Positions 1 to 5,706 of a DNA stretch of 11,115 nt are shown one piece after another. This stretch comes from JBDUCV01 sp040003255 (GTDB lineage: Bacteria; Actinomycetota; Actinomycetes; Mycobacteriales; Jatrophihabitantaceae), in assembly GCA_040003255.1 (NCBI GenBank), contig JBDUCV010000070.1:1-11115 (forward strand), read 5' to 3'. The stretch's first letter is position 1. Each line of letters starts with the position of its first letter. The notes beneath the pieces are model-generated. The model worked only from the letters and a program-made list of their open reading frames with translations. It did no database searches and was not told the DNA's origin. A program made the position numbers and the translations under genes.

Positions 1-128
1 AAGAGGAGTCATCGGACGTCGCTGATACATCGATGTCGAGGTGCGTGCCGACGAGCGAGCGATCCGCGCGGTCGACCCGGCGGACATTGCCGGACCACGA
101 GTCAGAAGTGACGATGATGCGTCTTCGT
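1..128. other. Unassigned left edge, no supported gene
   Basis: This stretch lies beyond the stop codon of the DUF2277 gene. Several frames stay open on both strands. One minus-strand frame has an ATG at 87-85 followed by a basic, serine-rich start and runs off the left edge, so it could be the beginning of a neighbouring gene. There is no Shine-Dalgarno site in front of it and no recognisable family, and a plus-strand frame is equally open. I cannot decide between coding and non-coding from 128 bases. Confidence 0.3.
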
Positions 129-404
129 CTAGGCCGGCGTGCGGAATCTCTTCTCGCTGCGCGCCCGGGCCTTCGCCGCTTCCTCGGCCCGATCCCTCGG
201 CGGCACCGATGTCACGAGGGCGTCGAGCAGGTGCCTCGTCGCGTGCGCCACGTCGGCAACAGCGTGGTCGAACGCAGCCTGGTTCGCGGCCGATGGCTTG
301 CTCGATCCGCTCACCTTGCGGACGTACTGCAGCGCGGCGGCGTACACCTCGTCGCTCGTCGCCGGTGGGTCGAAGTTATTGAGGACACGAATGTTGCGGC
401 ACAT
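129..404 (-). CDS. DUF2277 domain-containing protein
   Basis: A 91-residue protein matching the DUF2277 family as I know it: it opens with the family's characteristic MCRNI and continues with a DEVYAAALQYVRKVSG segment and a KPSAANQAAFDHAV segment, then a basic tail. The function of the family is unknown. It is predicted to be a small soluble, mostly helical protein. The frame stays open upstream to 557, but that extension reads through the tRNA-Tyr gene, so the ATG at 404 is the right start. Its Shine-Dalgarno site is poor: a GGTGGG run directly abuts the start. The gene lies about 75 bp downstream of tRNA-Tyr on the same strand, with a terminator-like hairpin between them, so it probably has its own transcript or is reached by readthrough. 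Family assignment is strong; role unknown. Confidence 0.88.
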   Translation of the reverse strand: MCRNIRVLNNFDPPATSDEVYAAALQYVRKVSGSSKPSAANQAAFDHAVADVAHATRHLLDALVTSVPPRDRAEEAAKARARSEKRFRTPA

Positions 405-453
405 CCCACCACTGTGCGGTCGAAGACCCCGCTTCGTCCAGCACAGACGCCGG

Positions 454-471
454 AAACCCCGTTCCGGGGCT
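454..471 (-). terminator. Hairpin terminator downstream of tRNA-Tyr
   Basis: On the minus strand the sequence AGCCCCG-GAA-CGGGGTTT forms a stem of about seven pairs (one G-U) with a three-base loop, ending in a short T run. It begins just after the CCA end of the tRNA, which is where a tRNA terminator is expected. The T tract is only three bases long, so efficiency is uncertain, and readthrough into the DUF2277 gene is possible. Confidence 0.6.
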
Positions 472-478
472 CCAGCGG

Positions 479-563
479 TGGTGGCGGGTGTTGGGTTCGA
501 ACCAACGTAGGCAGAGCCGACGGTTTTACAGACCGTTCCCTTTGGCCACTCGGGCAACCCGCC
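479..563 (-). tRNA. tRNA-Tyr (anticodon GUA), CCA encoded
   Basis: The minus strand folds into a complete class II tRNA. The 7-bp acceptor stem pairs GGCGGGT with ACCCGCC. The anticodon stem ACGGT/ACCGT encloses loop CTGTAAA with anticodon GTA (plus-strand 527-529). A long variable arm follows, then a T arm GTTGG-TTCGAAC-CCAAC. The discriminator A and the CCA end are encoded (479-482). Anticodon and long variable arm together identify tyrosine. It decodes UAU and UAC. I see no duplicate of its 3' end elsewhere in the window, so there is no sign of an integrated element. Confidence 0.97.
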
Positions 564-610
564 GTGCGTGCCGCCGAGTGCGGACGCAGCCCGCCTGGCA
601 ACGGCTGGGA

Positions 611-616
611 ATCTTA
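611..616 (-). promoter_or_regulatory. Candidate -10 element for tRNA-Tyr
   Basis: On the minus strand TAAGAT lies 47 bp upstream of the tRNA 5' end and matches the TANNNT core of actinobacterial housekeeping -10 elements. No convincing -35 hexamer is found at 16-18 bp spacing. The position fits a short 5' leader removed by RNase P. Confidence 0.3.
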
Positions 617-646
617 CACGCCGGCCGGTTGGTGAAGGTGCTCACG

Positions 647-676
647 TTCGGCGCCTGATGGCGGTTCCGCTACGGT
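647..676 (+). promoter_or_regulatory. Candidate promoter of yajQ
   Basis: TACGGT at 671-676 fits a -10 element, and TTCGGC at 647-652 is a weak -35 match 18 bp upstream. The expected start of transcription, about 683, leaves room for the strong Shine-Dalgarno site at 698-705. This rests on position and short motifs only. Confidence 0.3.
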
Positions 677-697
677 CGGTCCGGAATTCGCGCTGCG

Positions 698-705
698 AGA
701 GGAGG
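698..705 (+). promoter_or_regulatory. Strong ribosome binding site of yajQ
   Basis: AGAGGAGG ends 7 bases before the ATG at 713, near-ideal sequence and spacing. It fixes the yajQ start and suggests high translation. Confidence 0.85.
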
Positions 706-712
706 ACGACCG

Positions 713-1204
713 ATGGCTGATCCGTCGTTCGACGTGGTGAGCAAGATCGACCGCCAGGAGGTGGACAACGCGCTTAACCAGGCTGCGAAGGAACTCGCTC
801 AGCGCTTCGACTTCCGCGGCACCAACGCCTCCGTCGAATGGGCCGGTGAGCTCGGCATCACGATCAAGGCGGACACCGAGGAGCGGGCCAAAGCCGCGCT
901 CGAGGTATTCAAGGAGAAGCTGATTAAACGGTCCATCTCGCTCAAGGCGCTTGATGCCGGCGACCCAAAACCCTCGGGCAAGCAGTACGTGGTCAGCGGG
1001 ACGCTCAAGCAGGGCATCGATGCCGACCAGGCGAAGAAGATCGCCAAGCTAGTGCGCGATGAAGGGCCCAAAGGCGTCCAGGCGCAAATCCAGGGTGACC
1101 AGCTGCGGGTCAGCGGCAAGAAGAAAGACGACCTGCAGACGGTGATCGCGCTGCTCAAGAACGCCAACCTCGGGGTGGCCCTGCAGTTCTCCAACTACCG
1201 ATGA
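713..1204 (+). CDS. yajQ: YajQ family nucleotide-binding protein
   Basis: A 163-residue protein, the usual full length of the YajQ family (UPF0234). It starts with the family's typical MADPSFDVVSKIDRQEVDNA, continues through QRFDFRGTNASVEW, and ends with ALQFSNYR. The fold known for the family is two ferredoxin-like halves. Family members bind nucleic acids or nucleotides, and in Xanthomonas a member is a cyclic-di-GMP effector acting with a transcription factor; whether this applies in actinomycetes is not shown by the sequence. The protein is cytosolic, with no signal peptide or membrane segment. The start is fixed by AGAGGAGG 7 bp upstream. It is followed after 71 bp by rmlA on the same strand, with a hairpin between them. 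Confidence 0.95.
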   Translation: MADPSFDVVSKIDRQEVDNALNQAAKELAQRFDFRGTNASVEWAGELGITIKADTEERAKAALEVFKEKLIKRSISLKALDAGDPKPSGKQYVVSGTLKQGIDADQAKKIAKLVRDEGPKGVQAQIQGDQLRVSGKKKDDLQTVIALLKNANLGVALQFSNYR

Positions 1205-1206
1205 AC

Positions 1207-1225
1207 CACCAGTGAGCGACTGGTG
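1207..1225 (+). terminator. Hairpin just after yajQ, possible terminator
   Basis: CACCAGT and ACTGGTG form a perfect 7-bp stem with a 5-base loop (GAGCG), starting 3 bases after the yajQ stop. No T run follows, so it would be an atypical terminator or an mRNA 3'-end stabiliser. The octamer TGAACCAC occurs at 1202-1209 and again at 1224-1231, one copy overlapping each side of the hairpin. Confidence 0.4.
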
Positions 1226-1275
1226 AACCACACGACGAAATCCCTCGCTACGCTCCCGATCCCGCGGCGGCCCCG

Positions 1276-2181
1276 GTGAAGGGGATCATCCTGGCCGGTG
1301 GATCCGGCACCCGGCTGCATCCCATCACCCGGTCCGTCAGCAAGCAGCTGCTGCCCGTGTACGACAAGCCGATGATCTACTACCCGATGTCGACGCTGAT
1401 GCTGGCCGGCATCCGCGACATCCTGATCATCACCACGCCGCACGACCAGGACCAATTCATCCGAATGCTCGGCGACGGCTCCGACCTCGGGCTGAACCTG
1501 GACTACGCCGTGCAGCCGGAGCCCAACGGGCTCGCCGAGGCGTTCCTCATCGGCCGCGACCACGTCGGCCACGAGAGCGCCGCGCTCGTGTTGGGCGACA
1601 ACATCTTCTACGGCCACGGCCTGGGCGGACAACTCTCCGAAGCCGCCGAGCTCGACACGGGGTGCCTGCTGTTTGGCTACCGGGTCAGCGATCCGCAACG
1701 GTACGGCGTCGCCCAGGCGGACGAGAAGGGCGTCCTGGTGTCGATCGAAGAGAAGCCGGTGCAGCCAAAGTCGAATCTCGCCGTCACCGGTTTGTACTTC
1801 TACGACAACGACGTCGTCGAGATCGCCAAGGCGTTGCAGCCCTCAGTTCGGGGCGAGCTGGAGATTACCGATCTAAACAACGTGTATGTCGAACGCGGCT
1901 CGGCCCGGCTGATCGACTTGGGCCGCGGCACCGCGTGGCTCGACACCGGCACCCATGATTCGCTGCTCGCCGCCGGGCAGTTCGTCCAGGTGCTCGAGCA
2001 GCGCCAGGGCGTCCGCATCGCCTGTTTGGAGGAGGTAGCCCTGAACCAGGGGTTCATCGATGCCGAGCAGGCCTACCGGCTGGGCGAGGCACTCGCCAAG
2101 TCCGGCTACGGCCAGTACGTGATGGACGTGGCACGGGCGGCGCAGAACGCCGACCACGAGTCAGCCGGTCAGCGCCAGTAG
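1276..2181 (+). CDS. rmlA: Glucose-1-phosphate thymidylyltransferase RmlA
   Basis: This enzyme converts glucose-1-phosphate and dTTP to dTDP-glucose and pyrophosphate, the first step to dTDP-L-rhamnose and other deoxysugars for the cell envelope. The 301 residues, slightly longer than the usual 290 or so, carry the whole family pattern. The N-terminal nucleotide-binding loop is GGSGTRLHP (8-16), followed by SKQLLPVYDKP (22-32). The metal-binding aspartates are expected at D108 (LGDN) and D223 (WLDTGTH). Sugar-binding elements include EEKP (158-161) and GELEITD (193-199). The start is GTG with only a weak GGCGG upstream; the loop motif so close to the N-terminus supports it. No rmlB, rmlC or rmlD is in the window. 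The last 13 bp overlap the end of htpX on the other strand. Confidence 0.95.
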   Translation: MKGIILAGGSGTRLHPITRSVSKQLLPVYDKPMIYYPMSTLMLAGIRDILIITTPHDQDQFIRMLGDGSDLGLNLDYAVQPEPNGLAEAFLIGRDHVGHESAALVLGDNIFYGHGLGGQLSEAAELDTGCLLFGYRVSDPQRYGVAQADEKGVLVSIEEKPVQPKSNLAVTGLYFYDNDVVEIAKALQPSVRGELEITDLNNVYVERGSARLIDLGRGTAWLDTGTHDSLLAAGQFVQVLEQRQGVRIACLEEVALNQGFIDAEQAYRLGEALAKSGYGQYVMDVARAAQNADHESAGQRQ

Positions 2182-3035
2182 CGCGGATCGGACTGGGCGA
2201 GCTCCTGCAGCCGGGCGATGCGCTTTTCCATCGGCGGGTGGGTGGAGAACATAGCGGCCAGACCCTGCCCGCCGCGGAACGGGTTCGCGATCATCATGTG
2301 GCTCGACGTCACCAGGCCTGGCGCCTGCGGCAGGGGGACGGCGGCGGTGCCCGCCTGAAGCTTGCGAAGCGCACCGGCCAGCGCGAGCGGATCGTTCGAG
2401 AGCGCCGCGCCCGACTGGTCAGCCTGGTACTCACGCGAGCGGCTGATCGCCAACCGGATGATGGATGCGGCGATCGGACCGAGGAACAGCATCAGCATTC
2501 CGGCAAGCGGATTACGCTGGCGGCCGCTGCCGCCGAAGAACATCGCGAACTGCGCCAGGTAGGTGATTCCGGCGGCCAGGGTGCCGGCCACCGAGGAGAT
2601 CAGGATGTCGCGGTTGTAGACGTGGCTGAGCTCATGGCCGAGGACCGCGCGCAGCTCGCGCCGGTCGAGGACCTGCAAGATGCCCTCGGTGCAGCAGACC
2701 GCCGCGTGGCGCGGACTGCGGCCGGTCGCGAATGCGTTGGGTTGTGCGGCTGGCGACACGTAGAGGCGGGGCATCGGCTGGCGGGCGGCGGTAGCGAGTT
2801 CGCGGACAATCGCGTACATGGCCGGTTGCTCAGCCTCGCTGACCGGGCGGGCACGCATGGAGCTGAGCGCGATCCGGTCGGAGAAGAAGTAGCTGGCGCC
2901 GTTCATGAGCACCGCGATGATCAGTCCGATCGCCAGGCCGCGGCCGCCGAATAGCGCCCCGCCGCCCACGACCAACATCGCCGAGAGCAAGCCGAGCAGG
3001 GCAGCCGTCTTCAGTCCATTGGCTGCGTTGCGCAT
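2169..3035 (-). CDS. htpX: Zinc metalloprotease HtpX homologue
   Basis: A membrane-bound M48-family protease that in other bacteria removes misfolded membrane proteins. The 288 residues contain two N-terminal membrane segments (about 10-28 and 32-51), the zinc-binding catalytic HELSH (134-138), two further hydrophobic stretches (about 145-167 and 176-197), the third metal ligand region EYQAD (202-206), and the C-terminal STHPP (264-268) typical of HtpX. The active site faces the cytosol in characterised members. The start at 3035 gives the expected length but has no visible Shine-Dalgarno site. It lies 56 bp downstream of gene D on the same strand, so it may be reached by transcription from the WXG100 cassette; a separate promoter cannot be excluded. 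It overlaps rmlA tail-to-tail. Confidence 0.95.
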   Translation of the reverse strand: MRNAANGLKTAALLGLLSAMLVVGGGALFGGRGLAIGLIIAVLMNGASYFFSDRIALSSMRARPVSEAEQPAMYAIVRELATAARQPMPRLYVSPAAQPNAFATGRSPRHAAVCCTEGILQVLDRRELRAVLGHELSHVYNRDILISSVAGTLAAGITYLAQFAMFFGGSGRQRNPLAGMLMLFLGPIAASIIRLAISRSREYQADQSGAALSNDPLALAGALRKLQAGTAAVPLPQAPGLVTSSHMMIANPFRGGQGLAAMFSTHPPMEKRIARLQELAQSDPRYWR

Positions 3036-3091
3036 GACGGTGCAACGGACACGGCAACGTGCTCGTTCCCGGTTATGCGATCAGCAGCGCA

Positions 3092-3484
3092 TCATGCCGC
3101 CCATCGGAACGACGCCATCAGCGTGTCGATGCGCTGTCGCAAGGCCGGGTCGTCGCCGCCGTCGCCGGTGAATTCGGCGAGCAGCGCAAGATCCCCGTCT
3201 GGGCAGCGAGCGAGGTAGCAGATCGACCCGGCGTCGCCATGAACAAGTTGCGCAGCGGCGACGGCACCTTCATCGCAGCTGAGCAGGTCGTCATCGTCGA
3301 GCAGGCCGATGGTCAGTACGGCGCTCGCGCACCGGAACTCATCCGGGCCGAAGACCGCGGTGCTGAGCACCGCCAACAGCGGCGCTCCGCCCAGTTCGTC
3401 AGGTAGTCCCACGTCGTTCGGAGTTGCGACAAGCCAATCCCGACAATCCATCTCAAACGCGGGAAGTACCACGTCCTCGGGCAT
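3092..3484 (-). CDS. Unrecognised protein D of WXG100 cassette
   Basis: A 130-residue acidic soluble protein with no signal peptide or membrane segment; I do not recognise its family. The start is well supported: GGAGG at 3493-3489 lies 4 bases before the ATG. Alternating hydrophobic runs suggest beta strands (about 36-45, 54-62 and 98-104), with an acidic DDDD at 63-66. It closes with a helix-like segment ending in SFRW (125-128). This strand-then-helix ending resembles the Mog1/PsbP/LpqN-like fold seen in many actinobacterial proteins, and a similar ending occurs in gene C; both points are eye comparison only. It is the last gene of the cassette, 53 bp after C and just upstream of htpX. Possible roles are accessory, chaperone or immunity protein for B. 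Confidence 0.8.
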   Translation of the reverse strand: MPEDVVLPAFEMDCRDWLVATPNDVGLPDELGGAPLLAVLSTAVFGPDEFRCASAVLTIGLLDDDDLLSCDEGAVAAAQLVHGDAGSICYLARCPDGDLALLAEFTGDGGDDPALRQRIDTLMASFRWAA

Positions 3485-3488
3485 CGTT

Positions 3489-3493
3489 CCTCC
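3489..3493 (-). promoter_or_regulatory. Ribosome binding site of gene D
   Basis: GGAGG on the minus strand lies 4 bases before the ATG of gene D. It is the only strong Shine-Dalgarno site in the four-gene cassette, suggesting that D is translated independently of the coupled A-B-C genes. Confidence 0.75.
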
Positions 3494-3537
3494 AAGCGGT
3501 GTCGGCCGCGTTGTGCGACAAGCGATTGCCCGCGTTC

Positions 3538-4104
3538 CTACCCAGCAGTTGCCCCCGGCTCACCACCTGCCGCGTACCCACGGGAGCGCTCACCACAATC
3601 GTGGACGATCCGGGCAGCACATATGACCCGCGCAACCTCCGCGGTAATGCATCGCGCCGGCGCCGTCTCGACCGCGACGAAGGCAAGCACGACGGTTGCG
3701 GTCGGGACGGGCAACAGGTAGCTGATGATGAGCAGGCTCGGCGAACCCGGGCCGCCCGGATCGCGCGCCGCCGAAGCGAGCACCGGGACGCCGTCAAGCA
3801 TGCCGACGGCGGCACCGATGCCCTCGCGGTCGAGCGCATCGCGCAGCTCCGTGACATCGATGGCCGCCGAGTCGTGCACCACCAACGCGCCCACCACGGC
3901 AAATGGCGGATCCTCATCGGCCGGCGGCAGCCGGACGAGCAGCCCCTCGGCCCCGGCCCGCACAGCCGAGGCGAGGGCTGGACGCAGCGGGGCAGGGAGG
4001 TGATATCCGAGCTCGGTGGCGAGGACGTCGGCCACTGCTTGATCGTCGGGATTAAGCCGGAGCCAGCCGGTTGGCAAGTCCAACTCGAGACCGGCGGCGG
4101 TCAT
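3538..4104 (-). CDS. Unrecognised protein C of WXG100 cassette
   Basis: A 188-residue protein of unknown family. The ATG at 4104 overlaps the TGA of gene B (ATGA), which decides the start; the same frame stays open far upstream, but only as an out-of-frame reading of gene B. It begins with LELDLPTGWLRL (6-17), a beta-strand-like opening common in small actinobacterial proteins of unknown function. A long helix-rich part follows, then hydrophobic strands at 68-76 and 122-146 and a terminal helix about 151-167, ending in a glycine-rich tail. The 122-146 run is long enough to resemble a membrane segment but holds prolines and a threonine pair, so a buried beta hairpin is more likely. There is no signal peptide. 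Tight coupling to B implies that its product acts with B, for example in folding, secretion or neutralisation of it. Confidence 0.82.
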   Translation of the reverse strand: MTAAGLELDLPTGWLRLNPDDQAVADVLATELGYHLPAPLRPALASAVRAGAEGLLVRLPPADEDPPFAVVGALVVHDSAAIDVTELRDALDREGIGAAVGMLDGVPVLASAARDPGGPGSPSLLIISYLLPVPTATVVLAFVAVETAPARCITAEVARVICAARIVHDCGERSRGYAAGGEPGATAG

Positions 4105-5252
4105 CGGATGGCGTCGCTGATCGGCTTCCAGACGACCCTGAACGGACTGCGGACGCCGGCTCGGACGAGGCCCTCGCGCCGATTCTCGTAGGTGTCGATT
4201 CCCGACGACGCGCCGAATCCCGCGAGCGCGTCGGGATTTTGCCCGAAGCGGGTCAGCGTGGGACCAAGTGCAGGCTTGCTGAGCGCGACGTGGCCGGTTC
4301 GCATCGACGTGATCGCCGCGCGTGGCGCAGTGATCATCGACTGCTTCCATTCGGCGGCGAACGCTGCCCGGGCGAGGCCAGAAGCGGACGCGCCGGCGGC
4401 CCGAGTCGCCCTCCTGGCCGCGCGGACTCCGGCCTTCGTCGCTGTCGCCGCTGCACCCATGGGGACAACTCCGAGCGCGTCGGACGCCAGCGTGGTCAGC
4501 GCGACGTCCTCGCCGAATCCGTACGCGCGATCGAGGTCTGCGGCCACTGCGACGCCTGAGCTGGCGGCAGAGACCGCGAGCAGGACGGCGGCAGCCGGCG
4601 GGCAGATCGCCAGGGCGAGGATGCCGAGCACGCCGGTCATCGTCGAGACGTCGCCCATCACGGTGGACGCCGCGTCGACGAGGGCATGCCAGCCGTGCGG
4701 GTTGTGCAGGTGATCGCTGCGGTCGATCGTCCGCAGTCCGTGTACACATCTGGTGGCCGCGTCCGCCCACGCGTCGAACTCCGCCGCAAACGCGCGGGCC
4801 GATGCGCCGCACTCCTGCCGCGCAGCGTCCAACGCCCCGGGTTGGCCGGACGCCGCTGCATGCACCGCCTGGTATGCGCGCACGGCGTCCTCGACGCGGG
4901 CTCGGGCCGGCGACAGCGCGACCTGGGCCTGTTCCAGCTGGCCGGCATAGGCGGTGAGCACGCGTGCGTAAGCCCGGTATCGGTCCGGCACCTCGTCCAG
5001 GTGCAATGCGGTCGGGGCGTTGATTGCGGTACGGAACGCGGTGGCGGCGTCGCCCGTCCAATGCGAGGTGTCGCGCGCGACAGTGCCGAGGTGGCGCAGC
5101 GCGGCTTGCAACTCGTCTGCCGTTTGGGCAAACGCGCGGGCGGTCGCCCGGATGATCTCGGCGTCGCCCGCTGGTGCGGAGCTGGCCAAGCAGAACAGCG
5201 CTGCCATCGTCGGATCGCCGGGCAGGTCGAGGTGGGGTGGACACAGGATCAC
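4101..5252 (-). CDS. WXG100-domain protein B, putative T7SS substrate
   Basis: A 383-residue protein. The N-terminal part (about 29-150) is a helical WXG100/ESX-type domain: a PAGDAEIIRATARAF-like opening, then W65-T-G67 in the turn between helices, then long alanine-rich helices. Next come two hydrophobic stretches (about 207-238 and 250-271), a layout seen in type VII-secreted polymorphic toxins where the pre-toxin region is membrane-prone. The last 110 residues match no toxin or enzyme I recognise. The GTG start at 5252 overlaps the stop of gene A (GTGA); a start at ATG 5207, 15 residues shorter, is the alternative. Family knowledge places such proteins in export by an ESX machine with a small helical partner; A fits that role. 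No ESX ATPase or membrane component lies in the window. Function as effector is inference. Confidence 0.82.
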   Translation of the reverse strand: MILCPPHLDLPGDPTMAALFCLASSAPAGDAEIIRATARAFAQTADELQAALRHLGTVARDTSHWTGDAATAFRTAINAPTALHLDEVPDRYRAYARVLTAYAGQLEQAQVALSPARARVEDAVRAYQAVHAAASGQPGALDAARQECGASARAFAAEFDAWADAATRCVHGLRTIDRSDHLHNPHGWHALVDAASTVMGDVSTMTGVLGILALAICPPAAAVLLAVSAASSGVAVAADLDRAYGFGEDVALTTLASDALGVVPMGAAATATKAGVRAARRATRAAGASASGLARAAFAAEWKQSMITAPRAAITSMRTGHVALSKPALGPTLTRFGQNPDALAGFGASSGIDTYENRREGLVRAGVRSPFRVVWKPISDAIR

Positions 5253-5539
5253 CGGAGACCTGCCGGCGTGGCCGTGCTCGCGATCCCCGATTCGAGCTGG
5301 TCGTAGGCACTCACAGCCGCCTCGACCGCCGAGCCCGTGCTGGTCAGGTACCCGGTGATCGCTTCGCGTTTCTCGCACCAGTCTCGCTGGACGTCCAGTA
5401 AAGCCAGCTCGACGAACGGCTCACCCGACCGGACGATGAATGAATGACCACCGGTGCGTTCGAGGTTCTGCGACAGCGCGGTCAGTTGGCGCCCGAGCCT
5501 GTGCAGCGCGGTGAGGTCGACTTGGATCGGCTGGCTCAT
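5249..5539 (-). CDS. Small WXG100-like protein A, putative T7SS partner
   Basis: A 96-residue helical protein of ESX/WXG100 size. Two predicted helices (about 7-30 and 41-86) flank a turn; the central position has D53-W54-C55 rather than a strict W-x-G. Near the C-terminus Y79-D80-Q81-L82-E83 fits YxxxD/E, the known type VII secretion signal, placed at the end of the second helix as expected. The ATG at 5539 is preferred over a GTG at 5617 because it gives the normal family length and begins directly at the helical domain. There is no Shine-Dalgarno site, but a TAACGT -10-like hexamer ends 8 bp before the ATG, so the mRNA could be leaderless. Its stop codon overlaps the start of B. It probably pairs with B for export. 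Confidence 0.82.
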   Translation of the reverse strand: MSQPIQVDLTALHRLGRQLTALSQNLERTGGHSFIVRSGEPFVELALLDVQRDWCEKREAITGYLTSTGSAVEAAVSAYDQLESGIASTATPAGLR

Positions 5540-5547
5540 GGGCAGCG

Positions 5548-5553
5548 ACGTTA
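5548..5553 (-). promoter_or_regulatory. Candidate -10 element of WXG100 cassette
   Basis: TAACGT on the minus strand fits the TANNNT core, with 8 bp between it and the ATG of gene A. Transcription would then start at or within two bases of the start codon, consistent with the absence of a Shine-Dalgarno site and with leaderless mRNAs being common in actinobacteria. The -35 position (TGCCGC) is a poor match. Confidence 0.35.
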
Positions 5554-5580
5554 GGCAGTTGGCCGGATCGGCGGCAGACG

Positions 5581-5589
5581 TTATCCACA
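5581..5589 (+). promoter_or_regulatory. Perfect DnaA-box 9-mer
   Basis: TTATCCACA matches the consensus DnaA box exactly. It sits in the divergent region between gene A and korA, about 28 bp upstream of the candidate -10 of gene A. I found no second box nearby, so this is not an origin. It could be a DnaA regulatory site or a chance match. Confidence 0.3.
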
Positions 5590-5649
5590 GCCGACGCAGC
5601 GCGGGGACGCTCACCACCGCCGCACGAGCAAGAACGATCGTCGGGTGTC

Positions 5650-5655
5650 TACGAT
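5650..5655 (+). promoter_or_regulatory. Candidate -10 element of korAB
   Basis: TACGAT fits TANNNT and lies 51 bp before the korA ATG, leaving a leader of about 45 bases with GGAGG at 5691-5695. No good -35 hexamer is seen at the usual spacing. Confidence 0.3.
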
Positions 5656-5706
5656 GGGTAGTCAGTTCGCGTTGCAGCTAGGCAGCACCCGGAGGCGGCC
5701 ACCCGC

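Noticed and set aside
405..557. N-terminal extension of the DUF2277 frame starting at 557
   Set aside because: It translates the tRNA-Tyr gene in sense; the peptide with GSNPTPAT is a well-known artefact of reading tRNAs as protein. The family's normal MCRNI start is at 404.
479..563. tRNA-Tyr as an integration site for a mobile element
   Set aside because: No integrase, no repeat of the tRNA 3' end and no change of gene type is seen on either side.
33..635. 200-residue plus-strand open frame across DUF2277 and tRNA-Tyr
   Set aside because: It runs antisense through both a recognised protein and a tRNA and has a shadow-like composition.
3424..4191. 255-residue plus-strand open frame antisense to genes C and D
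   Set aside because: Low-complexity, arginine-rich translation without a ribosome site, opposite well-supported coupled genes.
4105..5310. Very long minus-strand open frame continuing upstream of gene C to give about 590 residues
   Set aside because: This part is an alternative frame of gene B: arginine- and proline-rich, no domain, and the ATGA overlap at 4104 gives a clear start for C. Long spurious frames are expected in GC-rich DNA.
5581..5589. Replication origin suggested by the DnaA box
   Set aside because: Only one box, no AT-rich segment and no dnaA, dnaN or rpmH nearby.
5540..5617. GTG start at 5617 for protein A, 26 residues longer
   Set aside because: It would put the DnaA box and candidate promoter inside the gene and add a non-helical tail not expected in WXG100-size proteins.
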